This document shows, in pieces, positions 1-7,409 of a stretch of 64,000 nt of DNA. Origin of the DNA: Agromyces kandeliae (GTDB taxonomy: Bacteria > Actinomycetota > Actinomycetes > Actinomycetales > Microbacteriaceae); contig NZ_WKJD01000007.1 in assembly GCF_009674665.1 (NCBI RefSeq), positions 51,528 through 115,527 on the forward strand. Reading direction: 5' to 3'. Positions within the stretch are counted from its first letter, which is position 1; each line of letters begins with the position of its first letter. A program made the translations under genes and the position numbers. The notes beneath the pieces were generated by a model, which was not told the DNA's origin, did no database searches, and saw only the letters and a program-made list of their open reading frames with translations.

Positions 1-1136
1 AGGTGATCGCGGCTCGCGCGGAGCTGCTCGCGGCGCGCGTCGAGGATGTCGTCCATCCGGGCGAGCAGGCGCGCGACGATGAGCTGCTCGAGGATCGGCG
101 TGCCGAGGTCGCCCGGCGAGCGCACCGCGAGGAGCCGGCGGATGAGCGGACGATCGGCGCGGATCCAGCCGACGCGCACACCGCCCCAGACGGTCTTGCC
201 CACCGAGCCGACCATGACCGCCGGGCCGTAGGCGGCGAGCGGCTTCAGGTCGAGCCCGCGGTCGATGTCGAGTTCCGCGGTCGTCTCGTCGGCGATCACC
301 ACGGTGCCCTGGCGCGCCGCGGCATCGAGCACGCGCTCGCGGGCCTCGGCGTCGAGCGAGCGCCCGGTGGGGTTGTGGAAGTCGGGCATGAGGTATGCGG
401 CGACGGGGTTCGCGTGGCCCATCACGCGCACGAGGTCGCCCGCCTCGTCGACGGCGCCGAACCCGTCGGGCCCGACGTCGTCCGGCGCCGTCGCGACGGT
501 GACGAGCCGGGCTCCCGCGGCACGGAGCGCCTCGTAGGCGTGGGGGTACGTCGGCGCCTCGATCACGGCGCGGTCGCCGCGCCCGACGACGGCCCGGGAG
601 AGCAGGGCGATCGCGTGCTGCGCGCCGAGCGTGACCATGACCTGCCCCGGGTCGGTGGGCAGGCCGCGGGTCGTGTAGCGGTCGGCGATCGCCGCACGCA
701 GCTGCGGGATGCCGATCGGGTCGAAGCCCGGGTCGCCGAGGTGCGCGGGGAGGTCCTCGACCGCCTCACGGGCGACCTCCGCGAGCCACGGCAGCGCGGG
801 GAGCGCGGCCTTGGAGAAGTCGACGTAGTCGGCCGCGGGCGGCACGGGGAGGACGGCGGGCGCGCCCGGCAGTCGGGCGACGCTGCCCGAACCCCGGAGG
901 CTGCGGAGCATCCGCTGCTCGCGGAGTTCGCGATAGGCCGCGGTGACGGTGGTGCGGCTGAGGCCGAGCCGCGCGGCGAGGTCGCGCTCGGCGGGGAGGC
1001 GGGTGTCGACGGGGATCCGCCCGTCGAGGATCAGCAGGCGGATGCGGTCGGCGAGCGTGCGGTAGGCGCTCCCGCCGTCGCCGCGCCAGGCGCCGAGCAG
1101 GGTCTCGAGGGCGCGAGCGCTCAGGGTGGCTTCCAT
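1..1136 (-). CDS. MocR-family regulator (GntR-type HTH fused to class I aminotransferase), C-terminus cut by window edge
   Basis: Reading leftwards from an ATG at 1136, the product starts with about 75 residues of GntR-like winged helix (LADRIRLLILDGRIP, then LPAERDLAARLGLSRTTVTAAYREL) followed by a fold-type I aminotransferase domain with the PLP-lysine segment SVGKTVWGG. Such fusions are PLP-sensing transcription regulators, not enzymes. The divergent neighbour encodes a YczE-like membrane protein, and this regulator/YczE pairing recurs in actinobacteria, so the regulator probably controls yczE and itself through the 66-bp gap. About 378 codons are visible without a stop; the end lies outside the window. 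Confidence 0.9.
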   Translation of the reverse strand, partial: MEATLSARALETLLGAWRGDGGSAYRTLADRIRLLILDGRIPVDTRLPAERDLAARLGLSRTTVTAAYRELREQRMLRSLRGSGSVARLPGAPAVLPVPPAADYVDFSKAALPALPWLAEVAREAVEDLPAHLGDPGFDPIGIPQLRAAIADRYTTRGLPTDPGQVMVTLGAQHAIALLSRAVVGRGDRAVIEAPTYPHAYEALRAAGARLVTVATAPDDVGPDGFGAVDEAGDLVRVMGHANPVAAYLMPDFHNPTGRSLDAEARERVLDAAARQGTVVIADETTAELDIDRGLDLKPLAAYGPAVMVGSVGKTVWGGVRVGWIRADRPLIRRLLAVRSPGDLGTPILEQLIVARLLARMDDILDARREQLRASRDH

Positions 1137-1156
1137 GGTGCGGGCCACTCTAGAGC

Positions 1157-1193
1157 AATTGGCTTCTTGCCGAAAGGCCAATTCGGGGATTGG
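1157..1193. promoter_or_regulatory. candidate MocR operator between divergent genes
   Basis: AATTGGC (1157-1163) and GCCAATT (1177-1183) form a perfect 7-bp inverted repeat, and another ATTGG follows at 1189-1193, giving three ATTGG/CCAAT boxes in 37 bp. It is the only AT-rich stretch between the divergent regulator and yczE starts. MocR proteins typically bind repeated short boxes near their own gene, so regulation of both genes is inferred. Confidence 0.5.
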
Positions 1194-1202
1194 ATTGCCA
1201 TC

Positions 1203-1895
1203 ATGCCGCTCCGACTCCCTCGCACCACCGACTCCGCACCCGTGTTCGGGCGCCGCCTCGTGCAGCTCTTCGTCGGCCTGTACCTCTACGGGCTCGGCAT
1301 CGCGCTGATCGTGCGCGGCGAGCTCGGCGTCGCACCGTGGGACGTGCTCACCCAGGGCATCGCGAAGCAGACCGGGCTCGGCTTCGGGCTCATCACCGTG
1401 ATCACGAGCGGCATCGTGCTGCTGCTCTGGATCCCCATCCGCCAGAAGCCCGGCTTCGGCACGCTCATGAACGCACTCCTCGTGGGGCCCTTCGCCGACC
1501 TCTCCCTGTGGATGATCCCGACGGGACTGGACCTCTGGCTGCGCATCGTCATGCTGTTCGGCGGCATCGTCGTGCTCGCCGCGGCGACCGGCCTCTACAT
1601 CGGCGCCCACTTCGGCCCCGGGCCGCGCGACGGACTGATGACCGGTCTCCACCGCCGCACCGGATGGAAGATCTGGATCGTCCGCACCGGCATCGAGGTG
1701 ACCGTGCTCGTGACCGGGTTCCTGCTCGGCGGCAACGTGGGCATCGGCACGCTCGCGTTCGCGCTCCTCATCGGCCCGCTCTGCGGGTGGACGATCCCGC
1801 TCTTCGCGGTGCGCCGCGGTCCGGCCGTCCATCGCGGGGCGCGGGACCGGGACATCCCGCACCCCGCGACGGGCGCCGCACCCGCGCAGGCCTGA
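1203..1895 (+). CDS. YczE/YitT-like integral membrane protein
   Basis: The 230-residue product begins at the ATG at 1203; the frame is open far upstream, but that part is antisense to the MocR gene. It has a short basic N-terminus, five or more hydrophobic segments and the family-typical segments GLGIALIVRGELGVAPWDVL and GPGPRDGLMTGL. YczE-type proteins sit in the cytoplasmic membrane and their transport role is not established. It is divergent from a MocR regulator, the usual partner. The C-terminal tail after the last membrane segment is basic and proline/alanine rich. Confidence 0.85.
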   Translation: MPLRLPRTTDSAPVFGRRLVQLFVGLYLYGLGIALIVRGELGVAPWDVLTQGIAKQTGLGFGLITVITSGIVLLLWIPIRQKPGFGTLMNALLVGPFADLSLWMIPTGLDLWLRIVMLFGGIVVLAAATGLYIGAHFGPGPRDGLMTGLHRRTGWKIWIVRTGIEVTVLVTGFLLGGNVGIGTLAFALLIGPLCGWTIPLFAVRRGPAVHRGARDRDIPHPATGAAPAQA

Positions 1896-1931
1896 ACGGC
1901 CGCGCGGAAACGCCGGCGCAGACACGACGTG

Positions 1932-1965
1932 CGGATGCCGCGGGGCGCGTGCCCCGCGGCATCCG
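1932..1965. terminator. strong hairpin between convergent genes
   Basis: CGGATGCCGCGGGGC (1932-1946) pairs perfectly with GCCCCGCGGCATCCG (1951-1965) around a 4-base loop. It lies between the ends of yczE (+) and the MerR gene (-), so it probably stops transcription from both sides. There is no long T-run, which is usual at this GC content. Both arms contain the GGATGCCGCGG word seen elsewhere in the window. Confidence 0.7.
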
Positions 1966-1986
1966 TCGTCTCGAGCGCGGCAGCGC

Positions 1987-2745
1987 CTACAGGTTCGCCT
2001 CCGCGTACACCCGCAGCGCGTCGCGCACGAACGTCGCACCGCGCTCGCCGCCGTAGTTGGCCGCGAACCGCGGGTCGGCGACGTACATCTCGCCGAGTCC
2101 GATGACGTACGCCGCGACGTCGCCGCCGGGCGTGCCCGCCGGCGTGCCGGGGATGCCCGTCAGCCACTCGACGTGGCGCTTCGCGAGCACCTGCGCCTCC
2201 GCGGAGTCCGGCGCGGCGCCCGACTCGGCGGCCGCGGTCCAGTCGCGACCGAGCGCCTCGCTGCGCTCCTTCCACGCGGCGCGTTCGTCGTCGCGCATGC
2301 CGCGCCACCAGCGGTCGCCCGCGGTGTACGCGTCGGCGCCCCAGCGCTCCTCGACCTCCTCGCGGTACTCCGTGTGGTCGAAGCCGTCCAGCATGTCCTT
2401 CGCCATGATCTCCTCACCTCCTCCCACTGCCTCGATGGTCCGTTCCACCGACGCGACCTGGCGCGCCAGCCGGTCCTGTTCGTGCCGGAGCCACGCGAGG
2501 TGCCCCTCGAGCGCCCGGGCCTCGCCGGTCTGCCCGGCGAGCACGTCGGCGATCGCCGGGAGGCCGAGTCCGAGGTCGCGCAGCAGCAGGATCCGCTGCA
2601 GTCGCACGAGCGCGGTCCGGTCGTAGTACCGGTAGCCGTTGCCGCCGATGCGGCTCGGCGGCAGCAGCCCGACGTCGTCGTAGTGGCGGAGCGTGCGGCT
2701 CGTCGTTCCGGCGAGCTTCGCGATCTCCTGGATCGACCAGTCCAT
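1987..2745 (-). CDS. MerR-family regulator with TipAS-like ligand domain
   Basis: The 252-residue product starts at an ATG preceded by GAGGAGG. Residues 1-70 form a MerR helix-turn-helix (SIQEIAKLAGTTSRTLRHYD, then GYRYYD), followed by a coiled-coil dimer helix (about 75-115) and a TipAS-type antibiotic-recognition domain (about 130-250). TipAL proteins bind thiopeptides and similar compounds and activate their own promoter. The promoter upstream has the distorted 19-bp spacer expected for this family. No resistance gene is adjacent, so the target may be autoregulation or a distant gene. Confidence 0.9.
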   Translation of the reverse strand: MDWSIQEIAKLAGTTSRTLRHYDDVGLLPPSRIGGNGYRYYDRTALVRLQRILLLRDLGLGLPAIADVLAGQTGEARALEGHLAWLRHEQDRLARQVASVERTIEAVGGGEEIMAKDMLDGFDHTEYREEVEERWGADAYTAGDRWWRGMRDDERAAWKERSEALGRDWTAAAESGAAPDSAEAQVLAKRHVEWLTGIPGTPAGTPGGDVAAYVIGLGEMYVADPRFAANYGGERGATFVRDALRVYAEANL

Positions 2746-2785
2746 GGGGGCCTCCTCTCGTGTCCGGCGGATCGAACGTGGTTCC

Positions 2786-2816
2786 ACGGTAGAACTTGAC
2801 GTAGCGTCAAGGTCAA
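2786..2816 (-). promoter_or_regulatory. MerR-type promoter with 19-bp spacer and operator
   Basis: On the minus strand TTGACC (2816-2811) and TACCGT (2791-2786) are separated by 19 bp, the over-long spacer diagnostic of MerR-activated promoters. The spacer contains a palindrome CTTGACG-TAG-CGTCAAG (2795-2811 on the plus strand). This supports direct activation of the MerR gene by its own product. Confidence 0.7.
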
Positions 2817-2844
2817 GCGGATGCCCCGGCGGAGGTCTCGCACA

Positions 2845-2890
2845 CCGAAACGCGATATATCTTGACTTGGCCCGAAACGCGATATATCGT
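2845..2890 (+). promoter_or_regulatory. tandem 17-bp operator repeats overlapping the DUF4097-padR promoter
   Basis: CCGAAACGCGATATATC occurs at 2845-2861 and again at 2872-2888, a 27-bp repeat period. Each copy contains the AT-rich GATATATC palindrome. TTGACT at 2862-2867 can serve as -35, with TATATC (2883) or TATCGT (2885) as -10 inside the second copy. The PadR protein encoded downstream is the obvious candidate repressor; this assignment is inference. Confidence 0.6.
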
Positions 2891-2923
2891 GATCTCGAAC
2901 CGACCATCAGAAGGAGCACGCAC

Positions 2924-3766
2924 ATGGCCATCGAGAAGTGGGTCGTGAACCCCGGGGAGAGCCGGGTCATCGACCTCGAACTCGTCCGCAAGCTCAAGGT
3001 CAGCCTCATCGGCGGCAAGGTCGACGTCATCGCGCACGACGAACCCGGCGCCCGGGTCGAGGTGTCGAACGTCACCGGCAAGGACCTGATGATCCGGATC
3101 GACGGGGACTCGCTCGAGATCGACCACCCGCAGCTGCGGTGGGACAACTTCCTCGAGGTCTTCAAGGGCTTCACGGGCAGCGCGAAGGCCGAGGTGTCGA
3201 TCCTCGCGCCGCGGCACGTCGCCATGAAGCTCGGCGTCGTCTCGGGCGACGCGCTCGTGTCGGGCTTCGACAACGACGGGAAGTTCAGCTCGGTCTCGGG
3301 CGACCTCGTCATCGACAACCACGCGGGCGACGTCGAGTGCTCGAGCGTCTCGGGCGAGATCTCGGTCGGCGACCACACCGGCAGGGTCACCGCGCACACC
3401 GTCTCGGGCGACGTGACGGTGACCGGCGAGGTCGGCTCCTTCAACGTCGACACGGTCTCCGGCGACATGGTGCTCGACGCGAAGGGCACCCCGAGCCGGG
3501 TCGACACGAACAGCGTGTCGGGCGACCTCACGCTCCGCTTCGATCCCGGCAGCGGCGCCCGCTACCGCGTGAACACGGTGAGCGGCAAGCTGCTGCTCGA
3601 CGACACGCAGATCAAGGGCACGCTGGGCAAGGGCTTCGAGCGCGTCACGGGCGAGCTCGAGGGCACCTGGCTCGACCTCGGCGCCAACAGCGTGTCGGGC
3701 AGCATCTCGGTGATCCGGCGCCAGCCGGCGACGGCTCCCGCCGACTCCGGCGAGGCCTCGGCATGA
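2924..3766 (+). CDS. DUF4097 beta-repeat protein
   Basis: The product has 280 residues with AAGGAG 9 bases before the ATG. From about residue 105 it repeats a VSGD/VSGE element (SSVSGDLV, SSVSGEIS, HTVSGDVT, DTVSGDMV, NSVSGDLT, NTVSGKLL) every 20-25 residues, typical of the DUF4097 beta-helix or adhesin-like fold. No signal peptide or membrane segment is visible, so it is probably cytoplasmic. The stop codon overlaps the padR start (ATGA). The DUF4097-PadR pairing is widespread in Gram-positive bacteria, but its function is unknown to me; an envelope-stress role is only a guess. Confidence 0.85.
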   Translation: MAIEKWVVNPGESRVIDLELVRKLKVSLIGGKVDVIAHDEPGARVEVSNVTGKDLMIRIDGDSLEIDHPQLRWDNFLEVFKGFTGSAKAEVSILAPRHVAMKLGVVSGDALVSGFDNDGKFSSVSGDLVIDNHAGDVECSSVSGEISVGDHTGRVTAHTVSGDVTVTGEVGSFNVDTVSGDMVLDAKGTPSRVDTNSVSGDLTLRFDPGSGARYRVNTVSGKLLLDDTQIKGTLGKGFERVTGELEGTWLDLGANSVSGSISVIRRQPATAPADSGEASA

Positions 3767-4374
3767 ACCCCCCGGTGTTCGCCCACGGGAACCTGCGCCT
3801 GTACCTGCTCGCGCTGCTCGACGAGCAGCCCCGTCACGGCTACGAGCTGATCCAGGCGCTGTCCGACCGTTTCGGCGGCACGTACTCACCGAGCGCCGGA
3901 ACGATCTACCCGCGCCTCGCCAAGCTCGAGGAGGAGGGACTCGTGACCAAGCGCACCGACGGCCGCAAGTCGGTGTACGAGATCACCGACGCCGGCCGCG
4001 CCGAGCTCGAGTCGCGCCGGCACGAGCTCGACGCCATCGAGGACGACATGACCGACTCGATCCGGCGCCTCGCCGATGGCGTCCGCGCCGAGGTCGACTC
4101 GGCCATGCGCACGCTCAGGGCCGAGCTGGCGAGCGCCGCCCGCGAGGCGCGCAAGTCCGCGACGACCGAACCCGCGACGCCGCAGCCGACGGCCGAGTCG
4201 ACCCGCGCGATGCACGAGGCCGACCTCGCCATCACCGAGTTCCGCCAGCAGATCCGGCTCGAGCTGCGCACCCAGGCCAACCGGGGCCGCGTGAACGCGG
4301 ACACGGTGTCGCTGCTGCGCACTCGGCTCGCCGACGTCCGCGCCGAAGTCCTCCGCGAGCTCGCGCAGCGCTGA
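3763..4374 (+). CDS. PadR-family transcriptional regulator
   Basis: The 203-residue product starts at an ATG overlapping the previous stop by four bases. Residues 8-85 form a PadR winged helix (LRLYLLALLDEQPRHGYELI, then GTIYPRLAKLEEEGLV). The remainder is a long charged helical region that is probably a coiled-coil dimerisation arm, with a disordered Thr/Pro/Ala linker around 125-145. PadR proteins usually repress their own operon. The repeated GATATATC boxes upstream of the operon fit that, which would make DUF4097 part of its regulon. Confidence 0.9.
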   Translation: MNPPVFAHGNLRLYLLALLDEQPRHGYELIQALSDRFGGTYSPSAGTIYPRLAKLEEEGLVTKRTDGRKSVYEITDAGRAELESRRHELDAIEDDMTDSIRRLADGVRAEVDSAMRTLRAELASAAREARKSATTEPATPQPTAESTRAMHEADLAITEFRQQIRLELRTQANRGRVNADTVSLLRTRLADVRAEVLRELAQR

Positions 4375-4384
4375 CCCGGCGCGT

Positions 4385-4405
4385 GCGGATGTCGGCGGCA
4401 TCCGC
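4385..4405 (+). terminator. short hairpin after padR
   Basis: GCGGATG (4385-4391) pairs with CATCCGC (4399-4405) around a 7-base loop, 11 bp after the padR stop. It is a plausible weak terminator and uses the same GGATG/CATCC arms as other hairpins here. It also lies immediately before the next start codon. Confidence 0.4.
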
Positions 4406-4417
4406 TTGCATGTGGGC

Positions 4418-4933
4418 ATGACAGATGTCGCGCTGCGCCCCTGGTCCGCCGTCGACCTCGACCTGCTCAGGCGCAACAACGCGCCCGAGCTGATGGAGCA
4501 CCTGGGCGGTCCGGAGTCCGAGGCCAAGCTGCTCGCGCGCCATGCGCGCTACCTCCGCGGGTGGGAGGACGGCTCGTCGCGCATGTTCGCGATCGTCACG
4601 CCGGAGCACCCCGAGGGGGTCGGCGCGATCGGGTTCTGGCCGCGCGACGAGGGCGGGCGTGCGCTGTTCGAGGTCGGCTGGACCGTGCAGGCGGCATTCC
4701 AGGGGCGCGGGTACGCGCGGGCGGCGCTCGCTCAGGTCATCGCCGAAGCGCATCGGGTCGACCCCTCCCGAGCCGTCGCCGCATACCCCCGCGTCGACAA
4801 CGACCCGTCGAACGCGCTCTGCCGAGGGGCCGGGTTCGTGCTCGAGGGCGTCGAGGAGTTCGAGTTCCCCAAGGGCACCTGGCTGCCGTCGAACGTGTGG
4901 GTGCTGCCCGCCCCGGCGCCGGGCACGGCGTAG
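4418..4933 (+). CDS. GNAT-family N-acetyltransferase
   Basis: The 171-residue product has a RimJ/RimL-like GNAT fold: an N-terminal DVALRPWSAVDLDLL strand, the acetyl-CoA loop FQGRGYARAAL (matching Q/RxxGxG/A) at about residue 95, and the C-terminal NDPSNALCRGAGFVLEG segment typical of the family. The substrate is unknown. I chose the ATG at 4418; in-frame GTG (4412) and TTG (4406) could add 2-4 residues. Its TAG stop at 4931 is also the beginning of the hexamer that looks like the promoter for the next gene. Confidence 0.85.
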   Translation: MTDVALRPWSAVDLDLLRRNNAPELMEHLGGPESEAKLLARHARYLRGWEDGSSRMFAIVTPEHPEGVGAIGFWPRDEGGRALFEVGWTVQAAFQGRGYARAALAQVIAEAHRVDPSRAVAAYPRVDNDPSNALCRGAGFVLEGVEEFEFPKGTWLPSNVWVLPAPAPGTA

Positions 4934-4942
4934 CCTCGACGG

Positions 4943-5362
4943 GTGCCCCCCTCGCTCGCGGTCTTCGTCGGCGGCCTCGCCGGAACGGGCCTCCGCCTCG
5001 CGCTCGACACCGCGCTGCCGCACGCCGACGGCGGCTTCCCGTGGTCGACGTTCATCGCGAACCTCGTGGGCACCTTCGTGCTCGGCTGGCTCGCGGGCGG
5101 GCTCTGGACCCGTCCGTCGACGCCCGCGTGGATGAAGGCGGGCATGGGCTCGGGCCTCGTCGGCTCGTTCACGACCCTGTCGGCCGTGATGGGCGCGGTC
5201 GCGATCCTCGACCGCGAGGAGGCGACGGCGCTCGCCGCCGTCTACCTCGGCGCCTCGCTCGTCGCCGGCCTCGCGCTCGCCGCCGCAGGGCTGAAGCTCG
5301 GTTCGGCACTCGCGCATCGCCCCATGCCCACCGAGGTCACGGACGACGGGGCGACGCTGTGA
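4943..5362 (+). CDS. crcB: fluoride channel subunit FluC/CrcB (first of pair)
   Basis: The 139-residue protein has four hydrophobic helices and the FluC signatures GGLAGTGLRLAL near the N-terminus, NLVGTFVLG in helix 2 and GLVGSFTTLSAVM in helix 3. FluC proteins export fluoride as dual-topology dimers. Here two adjacent genes encode a probable heterodimer with fixed opposite orientations. The GTG start lies exactly 6 bases after TAGCCT (4931-4936), so the mRNA is probably leaderless. I see no fluoride riboswitch. The stop overlaps the next start (GTGA). Confidence 0.93.
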   Translation: MPPSLAVFVGGLAGTGLRLALDTALPHADGGFPWSTFIANLVGTFVLGWLAGGLWTRPSTPAWMKAGMGSGLVGSFTTLSAVMGAVAILDREEATALAAVYLGASLVAGLALAAAGLKLGSALAHRPMPTEVTDDGATL

Positions 5363-5730
5363 GCGCGCTCGTCGTCGCGGCCGTGCTCGTCGCCGGCGCC
5401 GTCGGCGCGGTCATCCGGTACCTGCTCTCCAAGGCCTACCCGGTACGTCCGGGACACCTGCCGGGCGGCATCCTCGTCGTCAACCTCGTCGGCTCCGGCC
5501 TCGCCGGCGCCATCATCGGGCTCGCCGAACGCGCCGCGGTCTCCGACGACGTGCGCCTCGTGCTGGTGACCGGGTTCTGCGGCGGACTGACCACGTTCAG
5601 CACCTGGTGCGTCGAGACGATCGAGCTCGCCGACGGCGGCCGCTGGCGCGCGGCGATCCTCAACGTCCTGGTCACGCTCGCGCTCGGCATCGGCGCCGCG
5701 GTCGGCCTCTACCTCCTGGTCAGGGGGTGA
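5359..5730 (+). CDS. crcB: fluoride channel subunit FluC/CrcB (second of pair)
   Basis: This 123-residue, four-helix membrane protein starts at a GTG overlapping the previous stop by four bases and is therefore translationally coupled. Family motifs are GAVGAVIRYLLSK, VNLVGSGLAGAIIG and GFCGGLTTFSTWCVE, the last being the pore-lining break with conserved Thr and Phe. It is shorter than its partner and lacks the cytoplasmic tail. With the first subunit it should form a fluoride exporter in the plasma membrane. Confidence 0.93.
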   Translation: MSALVVAAVLVAGAVGAVIRYLLSKAYPVRPGHLPGGILVVNLVGSGLAGAIIGLAERAAVSDDVRLVLVTGFCGGLTTFSTWCVETIELADGGRWRAAILNVLVTLALGIGAAVGLYLLVRG

Positions 5731-5739
5731 ACGGGCCCC

Positions 5740-6909
5740 TCAGATCATCGCCATGATCTGCCGCGCGATCATGCGGCCCGCGCGGCTGGCCCCGATCGTC
5801 GACGCCTGCGGTCCGTAGCCGGCGAGGAAGATCCGCGGATCGTGCCAGGCCGCGCCCTGCCCGACGGTCACGCCGCCGGCCTTCTCGCGGAGCTTCAGCG
5901 GTGCGAGGTGGCGCAGCTCGGGCCGGAAGCCGGTCGCCCAGATGATGGCATCCGCCTTCGCCTCGCTGCCGTCGGACCAGACCACGCGGTCGGCCTCGAT
6001 GCGGTCGAACATCGGCTTCGCGGAGAGCAGCCCGCGTTCGATCCCGGCGGCGATGCGCCGGCTCTTCGGCACGCCGGTGCCGCTGACGACCGACGGCAGC
6101 GCGCGACCGGCGCGGGCCGCCTCGTCCTGCCTGGACACCGCCGCCGACGCGCCCTCGAGGTCGAGTTCCTGCCGGTCGAGCCAGTCGATCGGACGGCGCG
6201 ACACCCAGGTGAGGCCGGATGCCACGCCCTCGAGCTCGAGCATGAAGCCGATCGCCGAGGTCCCGCCGCCGACGACCACGACGTTCTCGTCGCGGAAGTC
6301 CTCGGCCGAGGCGAAGTCGGACGTGTGCACGTGTCGCCCGCGGAAGTCGCCCATGCCCGGGTAGTAGGGCACGAACGGCGAACCCCACGTCCCGGTGGCG
6401 TTGACGAGGTACTGGGTGTGCAGTTCCCCGCGCGGCGCGGGCGGCGGCGCCGCCGCTTCGAAGGTCTTCCGCCGGCGACCGAAGAAGCCGCGGCTCTTCA
6501 GCTCCTCGGCGGGCTGCGGGCTCAGGTCCTCGTACTCGATGCGCAGGTCGACGCCGTCGTTGGTGATGCGCCGGACGTCGACGGGACGATGCACGTTCAA
6601 GCGGTAGTGCTCCTCGAACCGGCCGTAGTAGTCGGCGACGACCTCCTTGGCGGGAAGCGTCCGGTCGGCGGTCTCGAAGCTGATGCCGAGCTCCCCCATG
6701 CCCGGCAGGTCGTTCACCTTGTGCGCCGTGCCCAGGCGCAGGGACGACCAACGATGCTGCCACGCGCCACCCGGTCCCGGGGCGCGATCGAGCATGACGA
6801 AGTCCTCGTCGGCGACGAGTTCGAAGCGTCGCAGGTAATAGGCGACAGACAGCCCCGCCTGTCCGGCACCGATCACCGCGACCTTCACGCGGTCGGGGAT
6901 CGTATCCAC
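5740..6909 (-). CDS. FAD/NAD(P)-binding flavin monooxygenase-like oxidoreductase
   Basis: The 389-residue product is read from the GTG at 6909; the frame continues upstream but only there does the Rossmann strand begin. VAVIGAGQAGLSVAYYL is the FAD-binding GxGxxG fingerprint, VVVVGGGTSAIGF (about residue 190) the NADPH-binding one, and ATGFRPELRHL the ATG motif of flavin monooxygenases such as the CzcO group. The substrate cannot be inferred. It converges on the fluoride-channel genes from the other strand with a 9-bp gap. Confidence 0.85.
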   Translation of the reverse strand: MDTIPDRVKVAVIGAGQAGLSVAYYLRRFELVADEDFVMLDRAPGPGGAWQHRWSSLRLGTAHKVNDLPGMGELGISFETADRTLPAKEVVADYYGRFEEHYRLNVHRPVDVRRITNDGVDLRIEYEDLSPQPAEELKSRGFFGRRRKTFEAAAPPPAPRGELHTQYLVNATGTWGSPFVPYYPGMGDFRGRHVHTSDFASAEDFRDENVVVVGGGTSAIGFMLELEGVASGLTWVSRRPIDWLDRQELDLEGASAAVSRQDEAARAGRALPSVVSGTGVPKSRRIAAGIERGLLSAKPMFDRIEADRVVWSDGSEAKADAIIWATGFRPELRHLAPLKLREKAGGVTVGQGAAWHDPRIFLAGYGPQASTIGASRAGRMIARQIMAMI

Positions 6910-7096
6910 CCCACCATCCCACCATGCCCGGAGGGGTGCTGAGCGCCACGGCGTGGCCTGCACGGCGCCTCCACAGCGCCGCCGTGGCATCCGATCGGCG
7001 CCCGGGGCGGTGGTAAACTACCAGCCGGGATTGTTCATTATCAAAGAGCCGGGTGACGTCCATCCCATCCGGCCAGACGTCGTAAGGGGGTCACGC
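6910..7096 (+). promoter_or_regulatory. promoter and leader region of the DUF3073 gene
   Basis: This 187-bp gap contains an AT-richer patch with a perfect TGGTA-AAC-TACCA palindrome (7011-7023), whose TAAACT could be a -10 box, and a second AT-rich stretch TTCATTATC at 7033-7041. If transcription starts near 7025-7050, the DUF3073 gene has a 45-75-base leader, unlike many neighbours that look leaderless. GTAAGGGGG (7082-7090) is the likely ribosome-binding region. Confidence 0.4.
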
Positions 7097-7297
7097 ATGG
7101 GGCGCGGCCGTCAGAAAGCCAAGCACACCAAGGTCGCACGGGAGCTGAAGTACTTCAGCCCGGCCACCGATTACAGCGCGCTCGAGCGCGAGCTCACGGC
7201 TTCGAATCACGACCACACCGACGAGGAGATGTCGAAGTGGGCGGAGTACGCCGACGACGAGTCCTACGTCCACGACGACGGGTCGCACCGCTCCTGA
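7097..7297 (+). CDS. DUF3073 small conserved actinobacterial protein
   Basis: This 66-residue protein begins MGRGRQKAKHTKVARELKYF, the near-invariant opening of DUF3073, and continues with YSALERELTASN and an acidic C-terminus (YADDESYVHDDG). The basic head and acidic tail suggest a nucleic-acid or ribosome-associated role, but the function is not known to me. In related genomes it lies close to purM; here purM is 1.6 kb away, with two genes between. Confidence 0.9.
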   Translation: MGRGRQKAKHTKVARELKYFSPATDYSALERELTASNHDHTDEEMSKWAEYADDESYVHDDGSHRS

Positions 7298-7301
7298 TCA
7301 T

Positions 7302-7347
7302 CCCCGGCTGAGCGGTCGCACCGAGAGGGGCTCCGCGCCGGGGTTTT
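7302..7347 (+). terminator. rho-independent terminator after DUF3073
   Basis: CCCCGGC (7302-7308) pairs with GCCGGGG (7337-7343) and is followed directly by TTTT (7344-7347). The 28-base interior can form smaller pairs. It begins 5 bp after the stop codon. Confidence 0.6.
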
Positions 7348-7409
7348 CGCGTGCCCGAGGGCCGCACCGCATCCCGGCGGTGCGGTGCGGACGTCGGTTC
7401 GCCGCCGGG

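Noticed and set aside
3..1202. Long open plus-strand frame running into yczE
   Set aside because: It is antisense to the MocR gene, whose protein has clear family motifs; the plus frame reads as low-complexity Arg/Asp/Gly sequence.
4934..4942. Fluoride riboswitch before the FluC pair
   Set aside because: Only nine bases separate the genes, and no crcB-motif sequence is visible upstream.
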